Shown: positions 29,089-38,967, counted from the first letter of the stretch. The stretch: 64,000 bases of DNA from Crassaminicella thermophila (GCF_008152325.1 NZ_CP042243.1:124001-188000); one strand, 5' to 3'. Notes: generated by a model from the letters alone, not told the origin. Program-made: numbers and translations.

Positions 29089-30480
29089 ATGATTACTCCT
29101 ATTCATTATTTTAGTACCTTTGCAACACTTTTGTTTGTATCTTATTTAGGCTACCATACGACAAAGAAGATAAGCTCATCTCAGGATTTTGCTGTAGGAG
29201 GCAGGAAGCTAAATGGGACTTATGTAGCTGGCAGTATTGTTGCTACTATTGTTGGAGGAGCTTCAACAATAGGTACAGCACAATTGGCTTTTCAAAAGGG
29301 ATTAAACGCTATGTGGTTTACGCTTGGTTCAAGTATAGCCTGTTTATTTTTAGGATTATTTATGGCAGGACCTTTAAGAAGAGCAGAAGTAGATACGGTT
29401 TCTCAATTTTTAGCTAGAACTTATGGTGTATATGCAGGGGTTGCTGCAAGTATTATTACTTCTATTGCTATATTTATGCATATTACAGGGCAAGTACTTT
29501 CAGCAGTAGCCATACTAACTTCTATATTTCATGTAGGAATTATATTGGCAGTGTTTATAACTATCGGGTTAATTATATCTTATATATTCTTTGGAGGATT
29601 TTTAGGTACGAGTATGGTGGGGATTGTAAAATCAGCTTTGTTATATTTTACATTAATCATTAGTGGGATTATCACATATAAATATTTCCATGGAGTAAGC
29701 GGACTTACAAAAGCGTTTCCAAAAGAACCATGGTTTAATTTATTTAGTGATGGGATCTATGCAGGAATTGCACAGGGATTTTCTATGGTTGTTGGGATTA
29801 CATCGACTCAAACCTATTTACAAGCCATGTTTTCAGGAAAAAATGAAAAAGAATCAAGAAAAGGTGCTTATATTTCTGCATTATTGATTCCACCTGTAGG
29901 ATTTATATGCACCTTGATTGGTTTATATATGCGAGCAGCACATCCAGAAATTATGCCAAAAGAAGCTCTTCCTACTTTCATTCTTACATATCTTAATCCC
30001 TGGATTGGCGGAATTACCATTGCAACATTGATTATATCTGTTATTGGTACGGGAGCAGGCTTAACTTTAGGAATCAGTACTATGATGAATCGGGATATTT
30101 ATGTAAAATGTATTAATCCAAAAGCAGGGGATAAAAGGCAATTGTTGGTTTTAAGAATTTCTGTATGCATCATATCTATGTTGACCATGCTTATGGTATT
30201 TAGTAATTTAGATTCTATTATATTAGAGTGGGGATTCTTATCAATGGCTCTAAGGGGAACAACTATATTTATTCCTTTATTAGGGGCACTATATTTTAAA
30301 GAAAAAGTAAGTAAACGTGCAGGTTTTTTAACTATTATAGTTGCACCTATTATTTCAGTATTATGGGGAGTATTTCATATAACCAATATGAACTCTCTAT
30401 ACATTGGTCTAGGGAGTAGTGTTATACTATTAGTAGGAGGGTCTGTTTTCTTTAAGAAAGAAAGTGAGGTATATCATTAA
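29089..30480 (+). CDS. Sodium:solute symporter family transporter
   Basis: This 463-residue membrane protein has about 12 hydrophobic helices. The SSS-family pattern is visible: SSQDFAVGGRKLNGTYVAGSIVATIVGGAST near the N-terminus and GAGLTLGISTMMNRDIY (Na+ site region). The substrate is unknown. It ends 12 bases before an aldehyde dehydrogenase, so the two probably form an uptake-plus-oxidation pair for an amine, carboxylate or aldehyde precursor. Confidence 0.9.
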   Translation: MITPIHYFSTFATLLFVSYLGYHTTKKISSSQDFAVGGRKLNGTYVAGSIVATIVGGASTIGTAQLAFQKGLNAMWFTLGSSIACLFLGLFMAGPLRRAEVDTVSQFLARTYGVYAGVAASIITSIAIFMHITGQVLSAVAILTSIFHVGIILAVFITIGLIISYIFFGGFLGTSMVGIVKSALLYFTLIISGIITYKYFHGVSGLTKAFPKEPWFNLFSDGIYAGIAQGFSMVVGITSTQTYLQAMFSGKNEKESRKGAYISALLIPPVGFICTLIGLYMRAAHPEIMPKEALPTFILTYLNPWIGGITIATLIISVIGTGAGLTLGISTMMNRDIYVKCINPKAGDKRQLLVLRISVCIISMLTMLMVFSNLDSIILEWGFLSMALRGTTIFIPLLGALYFKEKVSKRAGFLTIIVAPIISVLWGVFHITNMNSLYIGLGSSVILLVGGSVFFKKESEVYH

Positions 30481-30492
30481 GGAGGCGAAAAG

Positions 30493-31935
30493 ATGAAGGA
30501 ATACAAATTATATATTAATGGAGAATGGATAGAGGCAGATCAAGAAGAAAAGATTGAAGTAATAAATCCAGCAACAGGTGAGATTGTAGGAACTGTACCT
30601 AATGCTAAGGAAGCAGAAACAAAAAAAGCTATTGATGCAGCCTATAAAGCTTTTGAAGAATGGTCAATATTACCTGCTAATAAACGAGCAAGATATTTAA
30701 ATAAATTATTTCAACTTATGTTAGAAAACCAAAAGGATATTGCGGAAACTTTGACAAAGGAGCAGGGTAAACCACTAAAAGAAGCAATTGGAGAAGTAAG
30801 ATATGCTGCAAGCTATGTAGAGTGGTATGCAGAAGAGGCAAAGAGAAATTATGGAGAAACCATTCCTGCATTTAGAAAGAATACAAAGATTTTGGTGTTA
30901 AGACAACCTGTTGGTGTAGTGGCAGCTATAACTCCTTGGAATTTTCCAGCTGCTATGATTACAAGAAAGATTGCACCTGCTCTTGCTGCTGGTTGTACTG
31001 TAGTGCTAAAGCCTGCAGAACAGACACCGCTTACTGCTATGAAAATAATAGAACTTATAGAAAAAGCAGGGTTTCCAAAGGGTGTTGTTAATATTGTTAC
31101 AGGAGATCCTGTAATAATTGGAAAAACAATTATGGAGGATAATAGAGTAAGAAAAATTGCGTTTACAGGTTCTACAGAGGTAGGAAAAATACTCATGAAA
31201 CAATCAGCAGATACAATAAAGCGTGTATCTTTAGAATTAGGAGGACATGCACCATTTATTGTGTTTGATGATGCAGATTTAGATAAGGCAGTGAAAGGAG
31301 TTTTCGCATCAAAATTATTGAACTGTGGACAAATCTGTATGGCATCGAATCGATTTTATGTACATGAAGATGTTGTAGGGGCCTTTGTTGAAAAATTAAA
31401 AGACAAATTAAAAAGATGCAAAATTGGAAATGGTTTAGAGGAGGATGTAACCATAGGACCTCTTATAGATAAAAATAGCTTTGAAAAGGTATCACGCCAT
31501 GTTCAAGATGCAGTAGAAAAAGGAGCTACAATTGAAGCAGGAGGAGAAGGATTCCATCAAGGAAATAATGAGGATGCGGGATATTTTTATGCTCCTACGA
31601 TTTTATCGAATGTAGGAGAAAATATGTGCGTTATGTATGAGGAGACTTTTGGTCCAGTGATTCCAATTATAACATTTAAAACGGAAGAAGAAGTTATTAA
31701 AGCTTCAAATAATACTAACTATGGACTTGCTGCATATGTATTTACAGAGTCATTATCTCGAGGACTTCGTGTTTCAGAAAAATTAGAATATGGGATTGTG
31801 GGACTAAATGATGGTTCACCATCTGAAGTACAAGCACCTTTTGGAGGATGGAAAGAAAGCGGTATTGGTCGTGAGGGTGGCCATCATGGAATGGATGCTT
31901 TCTTAGAAACAAAATATTTATCCATAGGGCTATAA
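30493..31935 (+). CDS. NAD(P)-dependent aldehyde dehydrogenase (succinate-semialdehyde type)
   Basis: This 480-residue enzyme oxidises an aldehyde to an acid. It shows the conserved TPWNFPAAMITRKIAPALAAG, FTGSTEVGK (cofactor), LELGGHAPFIV (general base Glu), NCGQICMASNR (catalytic Cys near residue 282) and the C-terminal PFGGWKESGIGREGG. These resemble GabD or lactaldehyde dehydrogenases more than acylating enzymes. It starts after AAGGAGG and is coupled to the upstream symporter. Confidence 0.9.
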   Translation: MKEYKLYINGEWIEADQEEKIEVINPATGEIVGTVPNAKEAETKKAIDAAYKAFEEWSILPANKRARYLNKLFQLMLENQKDIAETLTKEQGKPLKEAIGEVRYAASYVEWYAEEAKRNYGETIPAFRKNTKILVLRQPVGVVAAITPWNFPAAMITRKIAPALAAGCTVVLKPAEQTPLTAMKIIELIEKAGFPKGVVNIVTGDPVIIGKTIMEDNRVRKIAFTGSTEVGKILMKQSADTIKRVSLELGGHAPFIVFDDADLDKAVKGVFASKLLNCGQICMASNRFYVHEDVVGAFVEKLKDKLKRCKIGNGLEEDVTIGPLIDKNSFEKVSRHVQDAVEKGATIEAGGEGFHQGNNEDAGYFYAPTILSNVGENMCVMYEETFGPVIPIITFKTEEEVIKASNNTNYGLAAYVFTESLSRGLRVSEKLEYGIVGLNDGSPSEVQAPFGGWKESGIGREGGHHGMDAFLETKYLSIGL

Positions 31936-31950
31936 ATTTAACTTCAAAAT

Positions 31951-32138
31951 GAAATATAAAGACACGTTTATTCCAAGACAACTTTTGAAAAAACTAAACT
32001 TCATTACATGAAAAAATACTAAACCTTCAAAACTCACGTTCGTTCAAACAATGAAGGTTTTTAACGTATTTTTTCATGTAATTTCAGTAAGTTTTTTTAG
32101 CAAAAGTTATCAAAGTCATTCACGTGTCTTTATATTTC
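31951..32138. repeat. MITE-like inverted repeat element, 188 bp
   Basis: Perfect 17-bp terminal inverted repeats (starting GAAATATAAAGACACGT at 31951-31967, and the complement at 32122-32138) bound an element whose inner parts are also an imperfect inverted repeat: ACATGAAAAAATAC on one side and GTATTTTTTCATGT on the other. Its left arm (31964-32049) recurs in inverse orientation at 63694-63778 with about 90% identity. It encodes nothing convincing. It may form a long hairpin acting as a terminator for the upstream gene. Confidence 0.8.
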
Positions 32139-32197
32139 CTTTCTCAAATGTTGATTATTTATACGTGATAAGTCTAAGCGAAAGGAAGATTTTTTAT

Positions 32198-33373
32198 ATG
32201 GATAATATACAGAAACTACTAGAAAGTATTACTAATGAACAATCACTTATCTATTTTGTTTTAAGTAATATTCGAAAAAAAGACAAAGATAGCTTTCATA
32301 AAGTGACCATTCGCCCTATATTATTAAAAGGAGAGCTTGTCTATCAGTTTACATATACATATGAGAAAAAAGTGACTCATGAAAATTTAAATACTAATGA
32401 TATGATTAAAAAAGTAATGATATTATTTGAAAAATTTAAACAGGGACAAGCTTATACGAGTGAAGCAGACTATCAGATTCTAATTAGTAAAAAATTTAAA
32501 GTAAAGATATTAAAAAAACAACCTACAAAGAAAAAAGAAAATTTAGCACATAATAGAAAGAAGAACTATATAATACCTGAAAATGAGCCCAATCCATTTT
32601 TGATCAAATTAGGAGTTATGAATGAAAAAGGAAAGGTGTTGGCTACAAAGTTTGATAAGTTTCGTCAAATAAATCGTTTTTTGGAAATGGTTGCTGATGT
32701 AGTACCTAATTTAAAGAAAAAGGGTATTATAAATATTATTGATTTCGGATGTGGAAAATCTTATTTAACTTTTGCTCTTTATCATTATCTTGTGAATATA
32801 TTAAAGCTTAAAGTGAAAATTATAGGGTTGGATTTAAAAAAAGATGTTATAAATCACTGTAATAAGGTTGCAAAAGATTTAGGATATGATGATTTAACCT
32901 TTATGCTAGGAGATATTGAACATTTTAAAGGGGTAGATAAGGTGGATATGGTAGTAACCCTTCATGCTTGTGATACAGCAACAGATGCTGCATTGATAAA
33001 AGCAATAGAGTGGAATTCAGATGTTATTTTGTCTGTTCCTTGCTGTCAGCATGAGTTATTAAAACAGATACATAATGAAATTATGATACCACTCGAGAAA
33101 CATGGCATTATTAAAGAAAGAATGTCTGCATTAATTACAGATAGCATAAGAGCAAATATATTAGAAATTATGGGTTACTCTACACAGATTTTAGAGTTTA
33201 TTGATCTTGAGCATACACCTAAAAATTTATTAATTAGAGCAATAAGAACAAATAAGATATCTAAAAATGCTATTGAGGAATATAAAAGATTTAAAGCATT
33301 TTGGGGAGTTTCTCCTTATTTTGAAAAGGGGTTAGGAGAAAAATTAGCCAAAAAGCTTAATAATTATTGTTGA
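32198..33373 (+). CDS. SAM-dependent methyltransferase
   Basis: This 391-residue protein has a class I methyltransferase core in its second half. IIDFGCGKSYLTFALYHYL is the SAM-binding motif I, IIGLDLKKDVI is motif II and VVTLHACDTATD follows. SVPCCQHEL adds a Cys pair. The pattern fits the Methyltransf_32/GSTCD-like group, for which the substrate is unknown. ATG 32198 is chosen with AAAGGAAG upstream; the longer open frame runs into the inverted repeat element. A terminator shared with tyrS follows. Confidence 0.8.
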   Translation: MDNIQKLLESITNEQSLIYFVLSNIRKKDKDSFHKVTIRPILLKGELVYQFTYTYEKKVTHENLNTNDMIKKVMILFEKFKQGQAYTSEADYQILISKKFKVKILKKQPTKKKENLAHNRKKNYIIPENEPNPFLIKLGVMNEKGKVLATKFDKFRQINRFLEMVADVVPNLKKKGIINIIDFGCGKSYLTFALYHYLVNILKLKVKIIGLDLKKDVINHCNKVAKDLGYDDLTFMLGDIEHFKGVDKVDMVVTLHACDTATDAALIKAIEWNSDVILSVPCCQHELLKQIHNEIMIPLEKHGIIKERMSALITDSIRANILEIMGYSTQILEFIDLEHTPKNLLIRAIRTNKISKNAIEEYKRFKAFWGVSPYFEKGLGEKLAKKLNNYC

Positions 33374-33420
33374 TAAATTGAATTAATATATAAATTTATC
33401 AACAGTATATACATAAAAAT

Positions 33421-33450
33421 AAAAGCTATCCACAAGGTTGGATAGCTTTT
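33421..33450. terminator. Bidirectional terminator between methyltransferase and tyrS
   Basis: A 12-bp perfect stem (AAAAGCTATCCA with TGGATAGCTTTT) has a 6-base loop. It is A/T flanked, so it works for both convergent genes. Confidence 0.9.
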
Positions 33451-33453
33451 TAT

Positions 33454-34680
33454 CTATACTAATCTTACCTGATGATATACCTTTTTACCTCTTTTTATCA
33501 TTAAAGTACCATCTTTAAAATCTGATTCTTTAATTATAAGCTGAATATCACTTACCTTCTCACCATCGATTGATATACCGCCTTGTTGAATCAAACGACG
33601 TCCCTCACTTCGAGATGGGATTAAGTTTGTTTTTGAAAGTAATGTCATAATGTTCATTCCTTCTGCAAATTCAGAATGTGGAATTTCTGTAAAAGGCACA
33701 TTTTCACTTGCAGGTCCTTTTCCAAATAGTGCTCTTGCAGCTTCTTGTGCTTTTTTTGCTTCTTCTTCACCATGAACTAATTTGGTTACTTCAAAGGCTA
33801 AAATTTCTTTTGCTTTATTGATTTCTGCGCCTTCTAAGCTTCCAAGTCTTCTTACTTCATCCATTGGTAGGAATGTAAGAAGAGATAAGCATCTTTCAAC
33901 GTCTGCATCATTAACATTTCTCCAGTATTGATAAAAGTCATATGGAGATGTTTTTTCAGGATCAAGCCAAATAGCTCCTGATTCTGTTTTGCCCATTTTT
34001 TTACCTTCACTTGTGGTAAGAAGTGTGAAAGTCATACCATAAGCGGGTTTGCTTTCTACTCTTCGAATAAGGTCAACACCGCCAAGAATATTAGACCATT
34101 GGTCATCTCCACCTAATTGCATCTTACATCCATATTTTCTGTGTAATTCTAAAAAGTCATAAGACTGCATAATCATATAGTTAAATTCAAGGAATGATAA
34201 ACCTTTTTCCATACGGCTTTTAAAACATTCTGCTGTAAGCATTCTATTTACAGAGAAGTGCTTTCCAATTTCTCTTAAGAAAGGAATATATTCTAAGTTC
34301 ATTAACCAATCTGCATTATTTACCATAATTGCTTTTCCTTCTGAGAAATCTAGGAATTTTGAAAGTTGCTTTTTAAAGCACTCTGCATTGTGATTGATGG
34401 TTTCTGGGGTCATCATTTTTCGCATATCTGTCTTGCCTGTAGGATCTCCAACCATTGCTGTACCACCACCGATTAATACAATAGGTCTATGTCCAGCTTT
34501 TTGCATGTGCATCATAGTAATCGCTTGAAGAAAGTGTCCTACATGTAAACTATCAGCAGTAGGGTCAAAACCAATATAGAATGTAACAGATTCTTTTCCA
34601 AGAAGCTCTCGAATTTCATCTTCATGGGTAGTCTGTTGGATAAAACCACGTTCTTTTAGTACATCAAAAACATTGCTCAC
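33454..34680 (-). CDS. tyrS: Tyrosyl-tRNA synthetase
   Basis: This 408-residue class Ic enzyme charges tRNA-Tyr. The ATP motifs are HVGH (residues 46-49, in [16 protein letters not shown]) and KMGKT in [26 protein letters not shown] forms the tyrosine pocket, and an S4 RNA-binding domain is at the C-terminus ([18 protein letters not shown]). The KMGKT and Q-L-G-G-D-D-Q-W pattern is of the TyrZ-like type. GTG start with AAAGGAGG upstream. It is controlled by the T-box leader that precedes it. Confidence 0.97.
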   Translation of the reverse strand: MSNVFDVLKERGFIQQTTHEDEIRELLGKESVTFYIGFDPTADSLHVGHFLQAITMMHMQKAGHRPIVLIGGGTAMVGDPTGKTDMRKMMTPETINHNAECFKKQLSKFLDFSEGKAIMVNNADWLMNLEYIPFLREIGKHFSVNRMLTAECFKSRMEKGLSFLEFNYMIMQSYDFLELHRKYGCKMQLGGDDQWSNILGGVDLIRRVESKPAYGMTFTLLTTSEGKKMGKTESGAIWLDPEKTSPYDFYQYWRNVNDADVERCLSLLTFLPMDEVRRLGSLEGAEINKAKEILAFEVTKLVHGEEEAKKAQEAARALFGKGPASENVPFTEIPHSEFAEGMNIMTLLSKTNLIPSRSEGRRLIQQGGISIDGEKVSDIQLIIKESDFKDGTLMIKRGKKVYHQVRLV

Positions 34681-34701
34681 TTTAAAACCTCCTTTATTTT
34701 T

Positions 34702-34935
34702 ATAAAAAATAAAGGGCTTATCTCATCATAAGGACGAGAAAGCCCGTGGTACCACCTTAATTCGCATAAAGCCTCAATCCACGATAACGAGTGGGAACCG
34801 TCGAAGTTTTTGGCTTCGAAACTCCAGAGTGTAATTCATCTTGCCATGTACTGTAGACTTTTCACCAGCCAGTCTACTCTCTTTTTTGTAACCATGGGGA
34901 CTACTAGGCTCTTTCAACGTCTTTCTATATAACTA
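34702..34935 (-). promoter_or_regulatory. Tyrosine T-box leader of tyrS
   Basis: Reading the minus strand, the conserved T-box AAGGTGGTACCACGGG lies at 34743-34758, followed by the competing terminator (GGGCTTTCTCG ... GAGATAAGCCC, then a T run, 34702-34745). Stem I carries the AGTAGT motif, and a specifier loop reads GAAT-TAC-ACTC with the Tyr codon TAC at 34831-34833. Uncharged tRNA-Tyr should favour the antiterminator and tyrS expression. Confidence 0.95.
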
Positions 34936-34990
34936 TTTTATCCTATATTAACATAAATATGAGGGTTATTACAAGGTGATGAAAAATTTT

Positions 34991-36061
34991 TTATGCAAGG
35001 AAATTTAATGGAATTAAACCAATTGACACACCGACTACATAAAGAATAAACAATCCATAAACAATAGCCATTATTGATGCATCTTTTTTGCTTACGCCAT
35101 CTTTTTTAAGAAGTAAACCTGCTGTAGTAAGCATTGATAGTAATAAGAAACCAAAGATTATAATATTTTCACCAAAGCTTACTGGAATTTCTTTTCCTGC
35201 TATAATCATAGGAAATCCTAAGCATATACAAATGTCAAATATATTTGATCCTACTGCATTAGATACTGCACCATCTGCATCTCCCAGTCTTGCAGATTTT
35301 ACAGATAAAAGTGTATCTGGAATAGAAGTACAAGCAGCTAGTATGATTACTGAAACAAGTACGGTTGGTATATTGAAAGTATTAGAGATTACTATTGCTG
35401 ATTGTACAATTGCATCACAGCTAATCCAAAGCAGTCCAATAGAGATTGCAATTACAGTAAATATTTTTGAATAAGGCATATCGATAAAATCTTCATCTTC
35501 ACCTTCTTCTTCAAGTTCGTGCTTTAATTCTGCTGTTGCAGCAATTTGCTCGCCTAATGTAAGATTTTTTCTATATTTTTTTGTTTGAAGATAGAGAGTT
35601 ATAATATACCCTGCATAGATACAGATTAAGATAATCCCTGAAATAGGTGTAAACTTTCCTAAATATGTTGTAGCGACTAATGTCAAAATACTAATAGTGT
35701 AAAAACACATATCTCGGTAAACCCCTGAACGATCAGCTTTTAACTTATCAGTTCCTTGATAAGCAAATATTGATAACATAGGGATAAGCAAGATGTTAAA
35801 TATTCCTGAACCAGCAATCGTAGGAACACCTACATCAGCAAATTCTTTATACACTATTACAGCAATCATAGCTGTTGAAAACTCTGGAAAGGATGAGGCA
35901 ATCGCATCGAAGGTTGCACCTCTTACAGAGTTTGGTATATTCAGTTTTAATCCCAATACATGTAAAACATCACCTAACTTATCTGATGCTTGATTGATTA
36001 CCCAGGCCATAACAAATAACATGACAAGAGCAATCCAAATATTACTAATCCAACTAAACAA
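34991..36061 (-). CDS. CaCA-superfamily Na+/Ca2+ (cation) exchanger-like membrane protein
   Basis: This ~356-residue polytopic protein has two homologous halves of roughly five helices. Each has an alpha-repeat-like motif: RGATFDAIASSFPEFSTAM in the first, and ILAACTSIPDTLLSVKSARLGDADGAVSNAVGSNIFDICICLG in the second (shown here in part: TSIPDTLLS and NAVGSNIFDI). An acidic loop (HELEEEGEDEDFID) lies between. TTG 36061 has GGAGGG 7 bases upstream, better than the ATG at 36109. It is divergent from the TerD cluster, whose proteins bind Ca2+. Confidence 0.82.
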   Translation of the reverse strand: MFSWISNIWIALVMLFVMAWVINQASDKLGDVLHVLGLKLNIPNSVRGATFDAIASSFPEFSTAMIAVIVYKEFADVGVPTIAGSGIFNILLIPMLSIFAYQGTDKLKADRSGVYRDMCFYTISILTLVATTYLGKFTPISGIILICIYAGYIITLYLQTKKYRKNLTLGEQIAATAELKHELEEEGEDEDFIDMPYSKIFTVIAISIGLLWISCDAIVQSAIVISNTFNIPTVLVSVIILAACTSIPDTLLSVKSARLGDADGAVSNAVGSNIFDICICLGFPMIIAGKEIPVSFGENIIIFGFLLLSMLTTAGLLLKKDGVSKKDASIMAIVYGLFILYVVGVSIGLIPLNFLA

Positions 36062-36293
36062 ACAATATCCCTCCTCGATAATATTGAGTTTGCATAAAAT
36101 GATTGTCATACATTACATTTTATCAGTTTGTATCCGGTTTCACAACTACATATTTCTTTTTTCAAATGTTGATGTTGTTTGTCTGAGGTATATTTTTTGT
36201 AAATTTGAAAAAAACTTTATAAATAGGAGGAATTTAGACGTAAAAAAAGAATTATTGAAAAATAGACAAGAATATAATTAGGGAGGTATTATG

Positions 36294-36872
36294 ATGGCAA
36301 TTAGTTTACAAAAGGGTCAAAAAGTTGATTTGACAAAAACAAACCCTGGTCTTACAAAAGTATTGGTAGGATTAGGCTGGGATACAAACAAATATGATGG
36401 AGGACATGATTTTGATTTAGATGCGGCTGTTTTTATGCTAGGAGAGAATGGAAAAGTTACAAGCGAAAAAGATTTCATCTTTTATAATAATTTAAAGGAT
36501 GCAGCAGAATCTGTAGTTCATCTTGGAGACAACTTAACAGGTGAAGGAGAAGGAGATGACGAGCAAGTTAAGATTGATTTAGCAAAAGTACCTAGCAATA
36601 TACATAAGCTTGCTTTTACTGTAACTATTCATCAAGCTGCTGAAAGAAATCAAAATTTTGGACAAGTTTCGAATGCTTTTATTCGTATCCTAAATGAAGC
36701 AACTGGTGAAGAATTAATTCGATATGATCTTGGAGAAGATTTTAGTATTGAAACAGCTGTTGTTGTAGGAGAATTGTATCGTCATAATGGAGAATGGAAG
36801 TTTAATGCAGTTGGTAGTGGTTTCCAAGGAGGATTAGCTGCCCTTTGTACAAGCTTTGGAATAAATATTTAA
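36294..36872 (+). CDS. TerD-family stress protein 1
   Basis: This 192-residue beta-sandwich protein belongs to the tellurite/stress TerD family. It shows the full pattern: [35 protein letters not shown] and the acidic Ca2+-binding loop [14 protein letters not shown]. It ends with [24 protein letters not shown] 36294 aligns with the starts of the two sister genes; ATG 36291 just before is equally well placed after GGGAGGT. First gene of the Ter cluster. The precise function of TerD is unresolved; it is linked to metal and oxidative stress. Confidence 0.95.
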   Translation: MAISLQKGQKVDLTKTNPGLTKVLVGLGWDTNKYDGGHDFDLDAAVFMLGENGKVTSEKDFIFYNNLKDAAESVVHLGDNLTGEGEGDDEQVKIDLAKVPSNIHKLAFTVTIHQAAERNQNFGQVSNAFIRILNEATGEELIRYDLGEDFSIETAVVVGELYRHNGEWKFNAVGSGFQGGLAALCTSFGINI

Positions 36873-36935
36873 TAAAATCAAATCTAGAAAGGGAGAGCTA
36901 TTTTAGGCTCTGCCTTTTTTATAGGAGTGATAAGC

Positions 36936-37616
36936 TTGAATTATCAAATACTTTATAAAGAGGCTTTTCCATTAGTTGAGATAAAATTGCAAAAAGGAGA
37001 AATGATAAAGGCAGAATCAGGAGCCATGGTATCCATGTCTAGTACAATAGATGTAGAAGGACGTGTAGAGGGAGGTTTTATGAAAGGGTTAGGGAGGATG
37101 TTTGCAGGAGAAAAATTTTTCTTTCAAACCCTTATAGCAAGTCGTGGAGCAGGAGAGGTTTTATTAGCACCATCTGCTCTTGGTGGAGTTGTAGATATAG
37201 AACTGGATGGTTCTTATGGTTTATGTGTACAAAAAGATGGTTTCTTGGCAGCTACACAAAACATTGAAGTATCAACTCAGATGCAAAATTTAACAAAAGG
37301 TTTATTTTCAGGGGAAGGCTTTTTCATTGTCAGAATAAGTGGAAGAGGTACTGTTTTTGTAAATTCTCTTGGAGCGATCCATGCAATAAATATTCCTGAT
37401 CAAGAAGAAGTAATTATTGATAATAGTCATTTAGTAGCATGGCCGGAATATATGCAGTATAGTATTGAGAAAGCATCAAAGGGATGGATCTCAAGCTTTA
37501 CTTCTGGAGAAGGGTTGGTTTGCAGATTTAGAGGGCCTGGAACAGTGCTTATTCAAAGTAGAAATCCTAGTGGATTTGGTTCATGGGTTCGGCAATTTAT
37601 TCCTTCTTCCAAATAA
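36936..37616 (+). CDS. AIM24/TIGR00266-family protein
   Basis: This 226-residue beta-helical protein has the family signature AESGAMVSMSSTIDVEGRVEGG, then GEVLLAPSALGGVVDIEL and SGEGLVCRFRGPGTVLIQSRN. The function is unknown, but the family commonly sits within Ter/stress operons, as here between terD copies 1 and 2. TTG 36936 is preferred with TAGGAG 8 bases upstream; the in-frame GTG at 36927 overlaps that site. Confidence 0.9.
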   Translation: MNYQILYKEAFPLVEIKLQKGEMIKAESGAMVSMSSTIDVEGRVEGGFMKGLGRMFAGEKFFFQTLIASRGAGEVLLAPSALGGVVDIELDGSYGLCVQKDGFLAATQNIEVSTQMQNLTKGLFSGEGFFIVRISGRGTVFVNSLGAIHAINIPDQEEVIIDNSHLVAWPEYMQYSIEKASKGWISSFTSGEGLVCRFRGPGTVLIQSRNPSGFGSWVRQFIPSSK

Positions 37617-37730
37617 ATAAAGGTTTTAGCAGGATTTTTAAAAAAAAGTTAGAATTAGTAATATTATGTAGAAAATTTCCTGTTTTCAATTTGATAATAA
37701 GGGAACTTTGTTATTGAGGGAGGAAAAATC

Positions 37731-38345
37731 ATGGCAATCAATTTACAAAAGGGGCAAAGGATTGATTTAACAAAGGGAAATGCTGGACTATCGAGAATTA
37801 TGGTTGGACTTGGATGGGATCCTGTTGAGAAAAGTAGTGGAGGAGGTTTCCTATCAAGCTTCTTTGGTGGAGGCAGCAATAATGCAGATATTGACTGTGA
37901 TGCATCAGTGCTTATGTTAGATGGTAATGGAAAATTAGCTAAAAAACAAGATCTTATCTATTTTGGGAATTTAAGAAGTGCTTGTGGTAGTGTTGTGCAT
38001 ACAGGAGACAATCTTACAGGCGAGGGAGAAGGAGATGACGAGCAAATTATTGTAGAGCTTGGGCTTGTTCCTTCAAATATTCACAAGTTAGTATTTGTGG
38101 TAAATATTTATGACTGTATAAGACGCAAGCAGGATTTTGGATTGATCCAAAATGCATATATTCGTATTGTAAATAGTGCAAATATGCAAGAGTTGATTCG
38201 ATACAATTTATCAGACAATTATGCAGGCAAAACAACTTTGATTGTAGGAGAGATTTATCGTTATAATGGAGAATGGAAGTTTGCTGCTATTGGTGAAGGA
38301 ACTCAAGATGCTTCACTGAGCGAGATCGTAAAAAAATATACATAA
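37731..38345 (+). CDS. TerD-family stress protein 2, with glycine-rich insertion
   Basis: This 204-residue TerD homologue carries an insertion (SSGGGFLSSFFGGGSNN, around residues 35-52) between the GLGWDP strand and the DIDCDASV acidic strand. The Ca2+ loop [14 protein letters not shown] is intact. The C-terminus ends differently from copies 1 and 3 (IGEGTQDASLSEIV instead of [12 protein letters not shown]). It is probably a TerX/YceC-like paralogue with a changed partner surface. Good GGGAGG site. Confidence 0.93.
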   Translation: MAINLQKGQRIDLTKGNAGLSRIMVGLGWDPVEKSSGGGFLSSFFGGGSNNADIDCDASVLMLDGNGKLAKKQDLIYFGNLRSACGSVVHTGDNLTGEGEGDDEQIIVELGLVPSNIHKLVFVVNIYDCIRRKQDFGLIQNAYIRIVNSANMQELIRYNLSDNYAGKTTLIVGEIYRYNGEWKFAAIGEGTQDASLSEIVKKYT

Positions 38346-38379
38346 ATAATATAAGGAAATAGCAGAGGGGGAAGTATAT

Positions 38380-38961
38380 ATGGCTATTAACTTAACTAAA
38401 GGACAAAGAATTGATTTAACAAAAACTAACCCAAATCTTAAAAAAATTATTGTAGGACTTGGTTGGGATACAAATAAATATGCAGGTGGATATGATTTTG
38501 ACTTAGATGCTTCAGCATTTTTAGCTGGAGAAGATGGAAAAGTAAAATATGACCAAGACTTTGTTTTCTATAACAACCTAGAAGGTGGAAATGGTTCAGT
38601 TATTCATACAGGAGACAATAGAACAGGTGAAGGAGATGGGGATGATGAGCAAATAAAAATCGAATTTGACAAAGTCCCATCTCACGTACATACAATTGGT
38701 ATTGCGGTTACAATTCATGATGCAGTACAAAGAAACCAAAACTTTGGACAAGTATCTAATGCATATGTTCGTGTTATAAACGAAGAAACAAACGAAGAAA
38801 TACTTCGTTATGACTTAGGAGAAGAATTCTCTGTTGAAACAGCCCTTGTTGTTTGTGAGATTTATCGCCACAATGGAGAATGGAAATTTAAAGCAATTGG
38901 TAGCGGATTCCAGGGAGGACTGGCTGCGCTTTGTAGAAATTATGGACTTCAAGTAGACTAG
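38380..38961 (+). CDS. TerD-family stress protein 3
   Basis: This 193-residue TerD homologue is close to copy 1: [35 protein letters not shown], the Ca2+ loop [14 protein letters not shown] (one variant Arg) and [12 protein letters not shown]. It is the last of the TerD group and is followed by a strong terminator. Confidence 0.95.
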   Translation: MAINLTKGQRIDLTKTNPNLKKIIVGLGWDTNKYAGGYDFDLDASAFLAGEDGKVKYDQDFVFYNNLEGGNGSVIHTGDNRTGEGDGDDEQIKIEFDKVPSHVHTIGIAVTIHDAVQRNQNFGQVSNAYVRVINEETNEEILRYDLGEEFSVETALVVCEIYRHNGEWKFKAIGSGFQGGLAALCRNYGLQVD

Positions 38962-38967
38962 GAAAAA

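Noticed and set aside
28888-29106. 72-residue minus frame in the gap before the symporter
   Set aside because: Phe/Tyr-rich translation of AT-rich DNA, overlapping the symporter start, with no ribosome site.
32051-32197. N-terminal extension of the methyltransferase frame
   Set aside because: It is translated from the inverted repeat element; ATG 32198 has a proper ribosome site.
35088-35474. 128-residue frame opposite the cation exchanger
   Set aside because: The minus-strand frame has clear transmembrane and alpha-repeat motifs; this one has none.
35994-36281. 95-residue frame reaching into the gap before terD copy 1
   Set aside because: Its first half is antisense to the exchanger and the rest shows no coding character; the AGGAGG at 36228 has no good start after it.
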